Positions 8,014 through 17,179 are shown, numbered from the stretch's first letter. The stretch: 64,000 nt of DNA from Candidatus Chromulinivorax destructor (GCF_003366055.1 NZ_CP025544.1:248001-312000), one strand, 5' to 3'. Numbers and translations: made by a program. Notes: a model not told the origin generated them from the sequence alone.

Positions 8014-9048
8014 TTATTTTCCTAAAAATTCTTTTTCAAAATATGCATCAAAAATATTCCTGTCTTCAAACATGAATGGCTGATACACAAATACCGTAAA
8101 AATAGCTGCTGGAATCATCCCCATGCAAACTGTTTTGATAGGGTTAAAATAGACCCAACTTGTCGCATCAGATAACATACCTAAGCTACATAAATGTTCA
8201 TGAATTTCTGGCGTATAACAATAATTAACAAGTGTTTTACCTGATACATCTTGCAGATCTAAAAGTGCGCCTTTTTGAATCATCTGCGTGAGTTTGTTTT
8301 TTGTTTCAGCAACTATTTTTGTATATTTTTTAGAAGCTGTAAAATAAGTATCATTTTTAAACAAAGCAATCAAACCTTCTTGTTCGATCAGATAGTTCAT
8401 AATTGGAGTTCTACCCATCTTATCACGAGCATTGATAGATAAATTTTCATATGCTTCTCGTTGTGCATCCCAAAAATTTTGTTTATCTGTATTAAGCATC
8501 ATCTGATACAAAAAAGTTACCATTGCAGGAATAATTTGAAGTCCTGCGTACAAATATAATTCTGCTTGATGAGTATCAACAAATGGATACAATTCAAAAC
8601 TTGCGCCTTCATTACGAAGTGCATTATATACTGCTTGAGATTGAGCATGCCCTAATGCTGTTTTACCATCATCATCTTGATCACTGAGCAACGCACCATC
8701 TTTCAGCATTTCTGCAATTTCTTCTTGCGTTAACTTTTCAAAATTTTTTAATTTTTGTCTGATCATATACAATTCATACAATTGCTGTAATGTACACGTT
8801 GGTTGAATTGTATAGGTCGTTACCGTAGTTTCATAATGAGTGCTATAGTTTGTTGAAACAGACGTCGATAGACAAATATCCCAAAGTTCTTTTTCTTTTT
8901 TATATAAATTTTGTAATTCTATCTCTCGTTCTTGAACATATTCAATGAGTTCTCTTGCGTTATCTTGATCAGAATCTTGAGCACCTATGCAAGAAAATAG
9001 AAAATGCATTAACATGAAAATAGAAAGATAATGGGATGTACTTTTCAT
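8014..9048 (-). CDS. Secreted ankyrin-like protein with C-terminal membrane segments
   Basis: 344 residues with a signal peptide (LSIFMLMHFLFSCIGA). Short ankyrin-type units are seen at 'DDDGKTALGHAQSQAVYNAL', 'DKMGRTPIMNYLIEQEGLIAL' and 'LDLQDVSGKTLVNYCYTP', spaced 80-110 residues apart rather than packed in tandem. The last resembles the repeat in 1140-1661. A hydrophobic segment near the middle (LYAGLQIIPAMVTFLYQMML) and another near the C-terminus (VCMGMIPAAIFTVFVYQPFMF) suggest membrane insertion. Family unknown; probably a repeat-type envelope or effector protein. Confidence 0.7.
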   Translation of the reverse strand: MKSTSHYLSIFMLMHFLFSCIGAQDSDQDNARELIEYVQEREIELQNLYKKEKELWDICLSTSVSTNYSTHYETTVTTYTIQPTCTLQQLYELYMIRQKLKNFEKLTQEEIAEMLKDGALLSDQDDDGKTALGHAQSQAVYNALRNEGASFELYPFVDTHQAELYLYAGLQIIPAMVTFLYQMMLNTDKQNFWDAQREAYENLSINARDKMGRTPIMNYLIEQEGLIALFKNDTYFTASKKYTKIVAETKNKLTQMIQKGALLDLQDVSGKTLVNYCYTPEIHEHLCSLGMLSDATSWVYFNPIKTVCMGMIPAAIFTVFVYQPFMFEDRNIFDAYFEKEFLGK

Positions 9049-9123
9049 TAGATTTTCTTTATGTAAAAATTATTAATATTTTTATAAGCTATAAATAAGT
9101 ATATGAAAATATCAAAACATAGA

Positions 9124-9160
9124 CAAAAAAAAGAGGAAGTTTTTAACCTCCTCTTTTTTT
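9124..9160 (-). terminator. Rho-independent terminator after the carrier-family gene
   Basis: AAAAGAGGA pairs with TCCTCTTTT with a further inner pairing (AGTT/AAC). The A-run on the plus strand becomes a T-run for the minus-strand transcript. It is just past the stop at 9182. Confidence 0.85.
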
Positions 9161-9181
9161 ATGATGCCTATAAAAAAATAA

Positions 9182-10129
9182 TTATAATTCTTTTCTTATA
9201 ATATATTCCATTGCTGTTCCATACATAACATACAGTGGTATAGCAATACCAACTCGAGGTCCTCGCGCTGACAATCCCCTAAAAAATGCTTGAGCGCCTT
9301 CTTCTTTATATATTTTTTGCACGGTTTGTAATGTTGATGTATACAAAACTCCATGAGGGTCATTACTCATACGATTGCGAATCACTGCTCCAGGCTGAGT
9401 TCCAACAGCAGTTGCAACTCCAACAATTGAACCGCCAATTGCTTGTGCAAATAAATTATCACCTACATATTCTTTTGCAATCTCAATTGCTTGTGGAGCA
9501 GATGTTTGGTAAGCAATTGCAAACGGAGCCTCTTTTAACAATGCATTGGCTGTAAAACCTTTAAAACAACTTTTCATTGAAAGTTCTTTACAAGCATCAC
9601 CTATGTTTTTTCCTGCATTCGCTTCTTTTTGCAAAAAAAGTTGAACAGCATTGCAAGGGGTATCGATAATAGCTCCTGCAATACCTGCACAACAAGATAT
9701 AGCAATCTTTTGCTTGATAGAAAGAGGTCGATCTTGCCATTTTTCTAGCAAATCAGATCCTTTTACTTGTACCACTTTTTGCATTGCGGTAATAGGCATC
9801 TGACCACCGGCATGAGCTGAAAACCCTTTATATGAATTTGATAGAACAAAAGGTTTCTTATCTATTTTTTGATTCATTGCATATACAAGAATTTGCCCAG
9901 GAAATGCAACTTCCAAGCACCCTACAACCCCACCGATAACAATACTTTCGGACAATGATAACGGTCTTTTTTCAGATGATTGATCTTCATGGGAGTTCTC
10001 TGATGGCAGAGCATCTGCCATGACACTTATACCAATGTTTTCTGATAGCTGCAAACGACGATCTTCAGCTGATTGTATACAGATAGTAACCATACAAAAG
10101 ATGGCAAAAAATTGAACATTTTTGTTCAT
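9182..10129 (-). CDS. Mitochondrial carrier family (SLC25-like) protein with signal peptide
   Basis: 315 residues. After a signal peptide (MNKNVQFFAIFCMVTICIQS) and an acidic linker there are three roughly 80-90-residue units in tandem, the arrangement of SLC25 carriers. Each opens with a hydrophobic helix holding a Gly-rich stretch and a Pro kink: 'GGVVGCLEVAFPGQ', 'CAGIAGAIIDTPCNAVQ' and 'GSIVGVATAVGTQPGAVIR'. The third unit ends with the family hallmark 'YKEEGAQAFFRGL' followed by 'ARGPRVGIAIPLYVMYG'. The acidic residue of PX[DE]XX[KR] is missing in all three (PGQ, PCN, PGA), so salt-bridge gating may differ. SLC25 proteins are eukaryotic inner-mitochondrial-membrane transporters. Transfer from a eukaryote is inferred. 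An AGGAAC ribosome site precedes the ATG. Confidence 0.82.
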   Translation of the reverse strand: MNKNVQFFAIFCMVTICIQSAEDRRLQLSENIGISVMADALPSENSHEDQSSEKRPLSLSESIVIGGVVGCLEVAFPGQILVYAMNQKIDKKPFVLSNSYKGFSAHAGGQMPITAMQKVVQVKGSDLLEKWQDRPLSIKQKIAISCCAGIAGAIIDTPCNAVQLFLQKEANAGKNIGDACKELSMKSCFKGFTANALLKEAPFAIAYQTSAPQAIEIAKEYVGDNLFAQAIGGSIVGVATAVGTQPGAVIRNRMSNDPHGVLYTSTLQTVQKIYKEEGAQAFFRGLSARGPRVGIAIPLYVMYGTAMEYIIRKEL

Positions 10130-10269
10130 AATAGTTCCTAAAAACGTAAAAATATAATAAATTCACGACAAAATACACATACTCAAGCATGTATAGAAAG
10201 CCGAATAAACAGTAAAAAAGTAACCAAACTAATTTGGCTCTATTTCACACAAAAAAATCTAAATAAAAA

Positions 10270-10512
10270 TTAAACTAAAATAGAAATGAGTAATAAAGAG
10301 ACGAAGAGAATAATAGATAAACTCACAATGACAAGGTCGCTTGCAAGAATTGAAAGTCTTAAAGATAAGACTGAAGAATAATAAGAAGAAGAAGAAGAAT
10401 ATTGAGTGAATGGGAAAACCATGCTCACTGATTGGGATGTAGCATGCATTGATCCAGAATCTGGTCCTGTATCTTGCTGCATGGGGCAAAAACCAAACTT
10501 ATAAAAAGTCAT
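10270..10512 (-). CDS. Small Ser/Tyr-rich protein with C-terminal membrane span
   Basis: 80 residues starting MTFYKFGFCPMQQDTGPDSG. The start is chosen because a perfect AAGGAGG lies six to seven bases before this ATG, one of the strongest ribosome sites in the window. The middle is Ser/Tyr-rich (YSSSSSYYSS). The last 30 residues are very hydrophobic (LASDLVIVSLSIILFVSL), a likely membrane span. I recognise no family. The overlapping frame at 10259-10489 lacks such a ribosome site and is probably not used. Confidence 0.55.
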   Translation of the reverse strand: MTFYKFGFCPMQQDTGPDSGSMHATSQSVSMVFPFTQYSSSSSYYSSVLSLRLSILASDLVIVSLSIILFVSLLLISILV

Positions 10513-10629
10513 AATGACCTCCTTATAAATAGTATAAAATAACAACACTCTAATTATAATTCATTAAAAAAATATTATTGTAAAGAATATGTATAAAATT
10601 TTAATAATTATTGTATTGCGTTAAAAAAT

Positions 10630-10735
10630 AACGTATGCAGTAATAACCCCGGACTTATATCAAAAGCTTTCAAAAATCAAAACGATCATTCATCTCCGAG
10701 CTTAAAAGATCGAGGGTTTTCTGACCTGATTAATA
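10630..10735. repeat. Degenerate repeat resembling the IS200 flank
   Basis: The segment 'attcatctccgagcttaaaagatcgagggttttct' parallels 'attcatccccggccttaaaaggcatcgaaggagttttct' in 28270-28315, beside the IS200/IS605 transposase remnant. It may be a worn mobile-element end. The gap 10513-10770 holds no other gene. Confidence 0.4.
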
Positions 10736-10770
10736 ATAAAATTGAATGATAATCGCTGTTCACGTTACAT

Positions 10771-11967
10771 TTATATATAATAATTAAACGTTAACCCAAA
10801 CTCCCCACCGATACCATTAATTTTTGGATAATGATACCCAGATAAAGGAGTATTAAAAAACAAACTAATGCAAGGGCCTTGCGGATTATCTTTCGTTAAA
10901 AAATTATAATCAAGTTCCAAAAATAATGCATTCAGGTTCCATGATTCCAAAGTAGCATTGACCCGTAAAGTTGTTTGTAATTCTGATGCTACATATAATG
11001 AATTTGGATTGAGGGGTTTAATTTTTCGTGGTGTTCCATACATAAAGCTTAAACCTGCCATGATCGTGAAATTACGATTAAAATTATTCAACTGCCAATA
11101 CACAACTCCGTTGTATACAGTCCCTGGTGTGTACTGTGCACGAATTTTTTTATCAATAAATAATTGATTGTTCGGGATATGCTCATTATAAGGAGCGTCT
11201 ATAACTTTCGATTGAAACGAGTTAACCGTACCAAAAACACCAAAGCTCATATGCTTTGTCAATTGTGCTGTTACCGTTCCAATTACCTGATACCCAAATG
11301 TCATATTTCCGGTAAAAGGATATTGCAAAAGGTTTAAATCTGCACCTTCCATCCATTGGGGCGTTAAGATAGCACCTCGTAAAAAAAGTTGTAACTCGTG
11401 CACACTCTTAAGCTCTGTATACGTTCGATTATATCCAGTTTCAAGGTACGTCGAAAGAATTCCTGAAGTGTTAATTTGTTTTGGTATTTTAGATTCAAAC
11501 AACTCTAGCGAGCGCTGTTCATCAGATGTTAAAGGTTGTAAAAGTTGAAGATCAGATTCATGAATGTATATATTTAAATTTTGAACAATAGTGCCGATAC
11601 CTAAAAACATATGATGCATAATATTTTTATAATAGGACAAATTTAAACATTCAAATTGCACTGACCCAGAAAAATCCATCACCCCTATTTTTTTAAAAGG
11701 ATCATCGTGCGTCAGTGGATCAATAAAACCTAATAAAATATCTTCTTTTCCATAGTTTTGTAAAAATGGAACGACATTCCCTGACCGATCATAACTTTGA
11801 TCAGTTTTTCCGGCACAAAACGTTCCCGTAAAATTACCAATATACTCATCTGATTCATAAGGTGCCTGAAAGAGTGTATTAGGCCCATACTGGCTTGCAT
11901 GCAAAGATGATAGACATATACAAAAGATACTGCAAATAAAAAATACAATTCTATATATCTTAAGCAC
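10771..11967 (-). CDS. Outer-membrane beta-barrel protein
   Basis: 398 residues beginning at a GTG with AAGGAA six bases upstream; the ribosome site overlaps the stop of the preceding DUF2779 gene. The signal peptide is VFFICSIFCICLSSLHA. The body shows alternating hydrophobic/polar strands typical of a barrel, for example 'GNMTFGYQVIGTVTAQL', 'HMSFGVFGTVNSF' and 'FTIMAGLSFMYG'. It ends in an aromatic-rich strand (GGEFGLTFNYYI) like the barrel C-terminal signal. Function unknown; could be a porin or adhesin of the outer membrane. Confidence 0.72.
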   Translation of the reverse strand: MLKIYRIVFFICSIFCICLSSLHASQYGPNTLFQAPYESDEYIGNFTGTFCAGKTDQSYDRSGNVVPFLQNYGKEDILLGFIDPLTHDDPFKKIGVMDFSGSVQFECLNLSYYKNIMHHMFLGIGTIVQNLNIYIHESDLQLLQPLTSDEQRSLELFESKIPKQINTSGILSTYLETGYNRTYTELKSVHELQLFLRGAILTPQWMEGADLNLLQYPFTGNMTFGYQVIGTVTAQLTKHMSFGVFGTVNSFQSKVIDAPYNEHIPNNQLFIDKKIRAQYTPGTVYNGVVYWQLNNFNRNFTIMAGLSFMYGTPRKIKPLNPNSLYVASELQTTLRVNATLESWNLNALFLELDYNFLTKDNPQGPCISLFFNTPLSGYHYPKINGIGGEFGLTFNYYI

Positions 11968-11975
11968 AAATTTCC

Positions 11976-13499
11976 TTATGATGATATTTCTTCATATAAT
12001 TTCATTAAAATTGCATACATTGCATACGTATCTTGCTGGCAGTACTCTGCTAAATCTTGAATAATTTTCAGCTGCTCATCATGCGACAAAGAACCGTACA
12101 TCATCGTATACCAACTTTGCGATGCAACATCACCAGCTTGAATACCTAACGTTGCATAACTTGCAGTTGGAACTAATGCTGGTAAAACTTTTTTAATCGA
12201 TGTTTTGCCTTTAAAGTCAGGATGCACATACAGCTGTTTGGTAAAAATTTCTGCCAAATCATACATCCGAGCATTTAAATTTTCTAAAAATTCTTGATGC
12301 TCTGGATGGCGTTGCCATAAATTTTTATGAACACCTTGCTCAAAGCTTTTGCTCCATACAATAATAGAACCGACACTTCCTATAAATTGTTCTAACTTAG
12401 CAATAATGTATAACGATGGGTCAACATGCTTGGTATGAAGATATTCATAATGAACAATTTGCGCATCAATAGAATCTTGTACATGCAGGGAAAATTGAAA
12501 TGGGATCTGATTGTACGGACTAAAACCCTGAAATAATGGAACAGCCGATGCAAAACTTTCATAATCTAAATAATATAATGGATAAATAAGCTGATCCAAC
12601 TGATTTTTGATTGCAGGTTTATCAATAAACGTGTGCCCTGAAACATGCGATTCCAGCTGTAGTCTTTGAATCTCGCTCAGTTTAAAGTCTAAGGGAACGT
12701 CTTTTAAGTCAAATATTTTTTTATCGACAAGCTCTGCTAATTTTTTCTTACTTGCACCGATTCTTGCAATATCGTGAATTGCATACTCAGGCACATCTTG
12801 ATGAGAATAAACAAACGTTGCACAATGGCTATTACGACCTTTGTAAATACATGCGCAATTGATACTATTTTCGTCTTTTTGCTCCAACGTTTTTTGTGCG
12901 TATTGCATCATTTCTGCAGTTTCAATAAAACGCTCTTCTGCTTGGTCTGTTACATCTTGGATATGAAAAAGATTATCAACATCAATTTGTCCACGCAGTA
13001 CATAAAATTTATTAAGGTGTAAGACAGAAACTCGACCAAGATCTACCCCAGAAGACTCTATAATAATTTTCTGGAATATCACATCTTCAATATGATCATT
13101 CTGTTTTGAATTTTCGGTGACTGAATTGGTAGCTTTGACTTCGTACAAGTTCCAACACTGTTTTTTCTTATCATATTCAAGGATATCAACTCGAATGAAA
13201 AACTGATCGACCTGAAATGCCGCCTGAAATATCACCGGAGTTTGAGCTGCAAGATGGTACGCAGTTGCTGCTAAAGCTTTCTCTGCGATGCCTTGAATAA
13301 GAACACCTTGAGGAAACCTTTTTCGTGCCAACGATTCAATAACATTTCCCTGCTCAGTTAAACCTTGAGCAAATTCTGACAGTTCAAATAAATGTGCAAG
13401 CTCAGGCTTATGAAGCGAGAGCCATGCATTTTTCGGACAATCTAAAAAATCTAAATACCGAGTTTTTGTAATCAATTGAAAGCAAGCCTTTATGCACAA
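11976..13499 (-). CDS. DUF2779-domain nuclease-like protein
   Basis: 507 residues. The N-terminal part contains a PD-(D/E)XK-type core: 'FIRVDILEYDKKKQCWNLYEV' followed by KAT. The C-terminal half is the DUF2779 / RNase-H-like region beginning 'LDYESFASAVPLFQGFSPYNQ'. The protein has one Cys near the N-terminus (FLDCPKNAWL) and a CxC-x8-C cluster ('CACIYKGRNSHC') about 200 residues later, the 1+3 Cys pattern of Fe-S nucleases such as Cas4 and AddB (comparison from family knowledge). No signal peptide, so cytosolic. The visible start is TTG, with an AAGGAG about 16 bases before it, so the exact start is uncertain. It is followed by the beta-barrel gene. Confidence 0.8.
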   Translation of the reverse strand: MCIKACFQLITKTRYLDFLDCPKNAWLSLHKPELAHLFELSEFAQGLTEQGNVIESLARKRFPQGVLIQGIAEKALAATAYHLAAQTPVIFQAAFQVDQFFIRVDILEYDKKKQCWNLYEVKATNSVTENSKQNDHIEDVIFQKIIIESSGVDLGRVSVLHLNKFYVLRGQIDVDNLFHIQDVTDQAEERFIETAEMMQYAQKTLEQKDENSINCACIYKGRNSHCATFVYSHQDVPEYAIHDIARIGASKKKLAELVDKKIFDLKDVPLDFKLSEIQRLQLESHVSGHTFIDKPAIKNQLDQLIYPLYYLDYESFASAVPLFQGFSPYNQIPFQFSLHVQDSIDAQIVHYEYLHTKHVDPSLYIIAKLEQFIGSVGSIIVWSKSFEQGVHKNLWQRHPEHQEFLENLNARMYDLAEIFTKQLYVHPDFKGKTSIKKVLPALVPTASYATLGIQAGDVASQSWYTMMYGSLSHDEQLKIIQDLAEYCQQDTYAMYAILMKLYEEISS

Positions 13500-13572
13500 T
13501 GTAATAACTATAGATCTCCTTCTCAGTGTAAACTAAGAACAAGATCGTTGCAAAATAACTCAAGAAGAGACA

Positions 13573-14313
13573 TTATTTTGCTAACAAATTATCTAATAAT
13601 TGATTTGGCTTTTGGGTTAACGGTTCTTCATAAAACAAACCATCTTTCCAATACACTTTATATCCTTGTGCAGTGTCGTTTGAAGTTATAATTGTATACG
13701 TTGTACCTACAACTTCTAGCGCTGCATGATCTTCAAGTGCAACGCCAACTCCAGGATACTTTCGGAGCATTTTTTTAAATGACGCTTTACGACCTTGCTC
13801 AGAATCATAATGGGGACAATTCATAGCATTCATAAATCCTAAAGCAGTCACTTTAATATAATCAGCATCTGGGTTATTATCTTTACGAGAATCAGAGTTG
13901 CCAGCATCAAACCAACAAATCGACCCAGCGCTGACACCGCACAAAAGCTTACCTGCATGCCAAGCTTGCTGTAAAAGCTTATCAACTTCAAGCTTTCTCA
14001 ATAGATTCATCATGAAAAGCGTATTACCTCCACCGACGTAGATAATATCTGCGCGATCAAATTTTTCTTGCATCTGCGCATACGTTGGTTTTATTTTACA
14101 AAGATACAAAACATCAACTTGAGCTCCTCGATGCTGAAAATAATCGATAAATCTTTCTGTGTAGTCAGCATCATCACGACTAGCAGTTGGAATAAATAAA
14201 ATTGATGGATGAGGCTTACCACTTAGTTCAATAATTCTTTGATTAATTTTTGAGTGGACTTTTTTATTCAGGCCGCTTCCTCCACCAATTGCTATAAATT
14301 TTTGTTGAATCAT
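13573..14313 (-). CDS. Peptidase S51 family protein (cyanophycinase / dipeptidase E type)
   Basis: 246 residues. The N-terminus 'FIAIGGGSGLNKKVHSKIN' and 'ADIIYVGGGNTLFMMNLLRK' match the S51 fold. 'LLCGVSAGSICWFD' contains the catalytic Ser of the G-x-SAGS nucleophile elbow. Members cleave N-terminal aspartyl dipeptides or cyanophycin. No signal peptide, so cytosolic. AAGGAA precedes the ATG by about five bases. It is divergent from the ATPase gene at 14362, with a 48-base shared upstream region. Confidence 0.88.
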   Translation of the reverse strand: MIQQKFIAIGGGSGLNKKVHSKINQRIIELSGKPHPSILFIPTASRDDADYTERFIDYFQHRGAQVDVLYLCKIKPTYAQMQEKFDRADIIYVGGGNTLFMMNLLRKLEVDKLLQQAWHAGKLLCGVSAGSICWFDAGNSDSRKDNNPDADYIKVTALGFMNAMNCPHYDSEQGRKASFKKMLRKYPGVGVALEDHAALEVVGTTYTIITSNDTAQGYKVYWKDGLFYEEPLTQKPNQLLDNLLAK

Positions 14314-14361
14314 GGTATTCCTTAAAAAGGTAAAATAAAAGCAATTTATAAAGAAATTATT

Positions 14362-15165
14362 ATGAATACATTATTTAAAAAGAATCATTTATTCCAAAAC
14401 CGACAAATTCTGGATAAACTTACCGTACATTTTGATACTACTGTTGATTTTAATACGTATCCTTTTTCATTACAAATTATTAAAAATTTAAAATCTATTG
14501 ATTTTCCAACGCAAGTAACTTTTTTTGTTGGCGAAAATGGCGCGGGCAAATCAACTATTCTTGAAGCAATTGCACACAAAGCAGGTTTTGGCACTGAAGG
14601 TGGAAGTAAAAACATTAACTTTAGTACATCAGACCACAATAACTGTACCCCAGCAGAATTTCTTGCTGATCAGCTGACGCTTTCTTGGACCATCAAACCG
14701 CGCGATGGATACTTTTTTCGAGCAGAAAGTTTTTTTAATATCGCCAATTACTTAGATACTCTTGAAAAAGAAAGTGGAAACGCTTACGCTCCTTACGGTG
14801 GAAAATCACTGCATCAACAATCTCATGGTGAAAGCTTTATGTCCTTTTTTGAAAATCGATTAGGGCTTGGTGGCTTTTTTATACTTGATGAACCAGAAGC
14901 AGCTCTTTCACCTCAACGCCAATTATCATTTTTAGCAACTATTCATGAGCTGTGTAAAAATTCAAATGCCCAATTTATTATTGCAACGCACTCACCTATT
15001 CTCTTAGCATATCCAGGTGCAACAATTTATTCTTGTGATGCAAATATGCTAGAAAAAATAAATTATTACGATACGCAACATTATAAAATAACAAAACAAT
15101 TTTTACATAATCCTGATAACTTTCTCTATCATTTGTTTTATGATGATTCGCTTGATCAAAAATAA
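14362..15165 (+). CDS. AAA ATPase, ABC/SMC-like (COG3910 type)
   Basis: 267 residues. Walker A is VGENGAGKST (about residues 56-65), the signature-like motif is SHGESFMSFF (about 154-163), Walker B with catalytic Glu is GGFFILDEPEAALS, and a D-loop/H-loop follows at 'FIIATHSPILLAYPGATIYS'. This is the arrangement of stand-alone predicted ATPases related to ABC and SMC heads. Role not known; such proteins are often found in stress or mobile-element contexts. It has no membrane partner next to it. It is transcribed away from the S51 peptidase gene. Confidence 0.88.
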   Translation: MNTLFKKNHLFQNRQILDKLTVHFDTTVDFNTYPFSLQIIKNLKSIDFPTQVTFFVGENGAGKSTILEAIAHKAGFGTEGGSKNINFSTSDHNNCTPAEFLADQLTLSWTIKPRDGYFFRAESFFNIANYLDTLEKESGNAYAPYGGKSLHQQSHGESFMSFFENRLGLGGFFILDEPEAALSPQRQLSFLATIHELCKNSNAQFIIATHSPILLAYPGATIYSCDANMLEKINYYDTQHYKITKQFLHNPDNFLYHLFYDDSLDQK

Positions 15166-15344
15166 TTTTCATAATTCATCCACTCTGTACATTGCAGCTA
15201 TTAAAAATACTAATTGAAAACTAATCTCCATAAGTGCTCCAAGCAAACAATATTTCATATAGAAAATATCGACAATTTGATTGACAGGCCTTACAGATCG
15301 ATTCATAATAGCATTAATAAGCATTTTCAAATAAAGGTTAAATT

Positions 15345-16217
15345 ATGAATAAGAAACAAGCTTCAAGCTTAGGATTCTTCACGCAAAAAATTATTTTCTA
15401 TGGATTATTCTTAAGCTCATTAGGTTGTCCCAGGCTTCTAGCAAATATATATCACCACACGGTTGAACAAATAAAAGAAATATACAAAAGAAAATCTTTT
15501 CATCACCATCTTGATTTTTTAGATTTAGATATCATAAAAAGTGATCATAAATTTAAAGAATTCATCACCCAAATTGCTGACGATGATGAGGGAATTTTAT
15601 CACACATATCAGCATATTATCATCCAGCTGGTTTTATAAAGATAATCCTTTATAAAGGAGAACAAGGTGAGCAACTCCGATTCCACTTCTGGGGAAAAGG
15701 CGGAATAGACGCAATCCAACAAAGTTTTAATGGTGGCTGGCAACCGATACATAATCATCGATGGAATTTTTCATCAAAAATTATTACGGGCGGATTAGAC
15801 ATCAAAGAGTATCACGATGCTGATGCTCGAATGCGATTTAATGATAAACAAGAAGCTCAAGAACTACTTTTACATATAAATAATACGTATCAAGTATATG
15901 ATGTTTTTATGCTCCCAAGTCGAAAAGAAGAAGATGATTATACCATTATTCAAACAGGTAAATTTGCTGTAATTGGTAATTATACAAGAAAATATATGCA
16001 CCAAGGCAACGCATATTATTTGGATCATAGAATTCCTCACCAAGTAAAACCTGAATTGTATACCTCTACCATTTTACTGATGGATCCTCCTTCAAAACTT
16101 CATGTATCCGAAATTTTTCCTCAAGTTGATGAGCAATTTGAAGAAGAATGTGTCTTACGATATTTAACAAGAGATGAAACTCAAAAGTATCTAAAAGAAT
16201 TTCTTACTTGCATATAA
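15345..16217 (+). CDS. Secreted protein, possibly cupin-like
   Basis: 290 residues with a hydrophobic N-terminal segment (IIFYGLFLSSLGCPRLLA) that looks like a signal peptide. The middle has a histidine-rich stretch 'GGWQPIHNHRWNFSSKIITG' and later 'YYLDHRIPHQV', spaced as metal-binding histidines are in cupin-fold enzymes. This is a suggestion from the pattern only. AAAGG lies before the ATG. A gap of 179 bases (15166-15344) separates it from the ATPase gene, with no clear terminator in between. No family recognised with certainty. Confidence 0.6.
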   Translation: MNKKQASSLGFFTQKIIFYGLFLSSLGCPRLLANIYHHTVEQIKEIYKRKSFHHHLDFLDLDIIKSDHKFKEFITQIADDDEGILSHISAYYHPAGFIKIILYKGEQGEQLRFHFWGKGGIDAIQQSFNGGWQPIHNHRWNFSSKIITGGLDIKEYHDADARMRFNDKQEAQELLLHINNTYQVYDVFMLPSRKEEDDYTIIQTGKFAVIGNYTRKYMHQGNAYYLDHRIPHQVKPELYTSTILLMDPPSKLHVSEIFPQVDEQFEEECVLRYLTRDETQKYLKEFLTCI

Positions 16218-16259
16218 AGATTCATAAGATTAAGAAAAATAGAAGGCAAATACAATGTA

Positions 16260-16934
16260 TCAAAACATTGTAGGATAATATGTATAGCGTGATTTATTAA
16301 ACTTATAAAGCTTTGCTGGACGATGCTGCCCACCATTTGTAGTTTTGGTTGTTTGTTGAACATAACCATCTTTAAGAATTTTTTTTCTAAAATTTCTTTT
16401 GTCTATAGAATATCCAACTATCTGCTCATATAAATTTTGCAGCATAGTTAACGTAAACTGTTTTGGTAATAACTTGAAAACTAAAGGTTTTATTATTATT
16501 GCAATCCGTAAAGCTTCTAATGCTTTTGTATAAATTTCATTATGGTCAAATGCAAGTTGAGGGATTTGATATGCAGAAAACCATTGTGCTCGAACTACAT
16601 TTGTTGTTGGTTCAAGCTCAATTTTATCAGATGCAATAAGTGCAAAAAATGCAACGGTTATAACATGCCCACGAGGATCTCGATCAGGGTTACTAAAGAC
16701 ATGAAACTGCTCAAGATAAATATCATGGATTCCTGTTTCTTCTTGAAGCTTTCGATATGCTGCTTGCTCAACAGTTTCTATTCCAATTAAAAATCCACCA
16801 GGCAGACCCCAGTATCCTAAAAATGGTAATTTTTTTCTCTCAATTAAGGCGACTTTTAATTCTATGCCATCATAACCAAAGATAACACAATCAACAGCTA
16901 CAGGATAATGCGTTCTTCTGTCTAACATTTCCAT
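16260..16934 (-). CDS. Nudix hydrolase, NrtR-like regulator
   Basis: 224 residues. The Nudix box is 'GGFLIGIETVEQAAYRKLQE' followed by ETGI. It fits G-x5-E-x7-R-x-x-x-EE-x-G-x, except that the usual Glu after the Arg is Lys (RK instead of RE). The first part 'GIELKVALIERKKLPFLGYW' is typical of the NrtR/ADP-ribose pyrophosphatase group. The C-terminal third (YEQIVGYSIDKRNFRKKILK, then DGYVQQT) matches the winged-helix DNA-binding part of NrtR, which controls NAD metabolism genes. So it may be a regulator, an ADP-ribose hydrolase, or both. It converges on the gene at 15345. Confidence 0.85.
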   Translation of the reverse strand: MEMLDRRTHYPVAVDCVIFGYDGIELKVALIERKKLPFLGYWGLPGGFLIGIETVEQAAYRKLQEETGIHDIYLEQFHVFSNPDRDPRGHVITVAFFALIASDKIELEPTTNVVRAQWFSAYQIPQLAFDHNEIYTKALEALRIAIIIKPLVFKLLPKQFTLTMLQNLYEQIVGYSIDKRNFRKKILKDGYVQQTTKTTNGGQHRPAKLYKFNKSRYTYYPTMF

Positions 16935-17094
16935 GAACTACTCTTTTATTTTTTATGCATTTGTTTGTTTTAGAATAATGTACTTTAATGAGTATTCATC
17001 TGCCTGTCAAGGTTATATGCATAAATAGTGTTTAAAAAACACTATCAATATAAGATCGTTTTCATATCAAAATAATATTCATAGTTAAAAAATC

Positions 17095-17127
17095 AAAAAA
17101 GCTGAATACATATGTACTCAGCTTTTT
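17095..17127 (-). terminator. Rho-independent terminator near the M48-like gene
   Basis: AAAAAAGCTGA pairs with TCAGCTTTTTT, with a further TACAT/GTA inner stem and one mismatch. It lies about 50 bases beyond the stop of the M48-like gene at 17180. Confidence 0.8.
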
Positions 17128-17179
17128 TATACTCAAATATTAATAATGTCTAACCAGATCACGTTTGAGAATTGCAATG

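Noticed and set aside
10259-10489. Alternative small frame MPHAARYRT...
   Set aside because: It overlaps the 10270-10512 gene in another frame, and lacks a ribosome site.
12774-13022. Short plus-strand frame inside DUF2779 gene
   Set aside because: Shadow of the minus-strand gene; no start signal or recognisable content.
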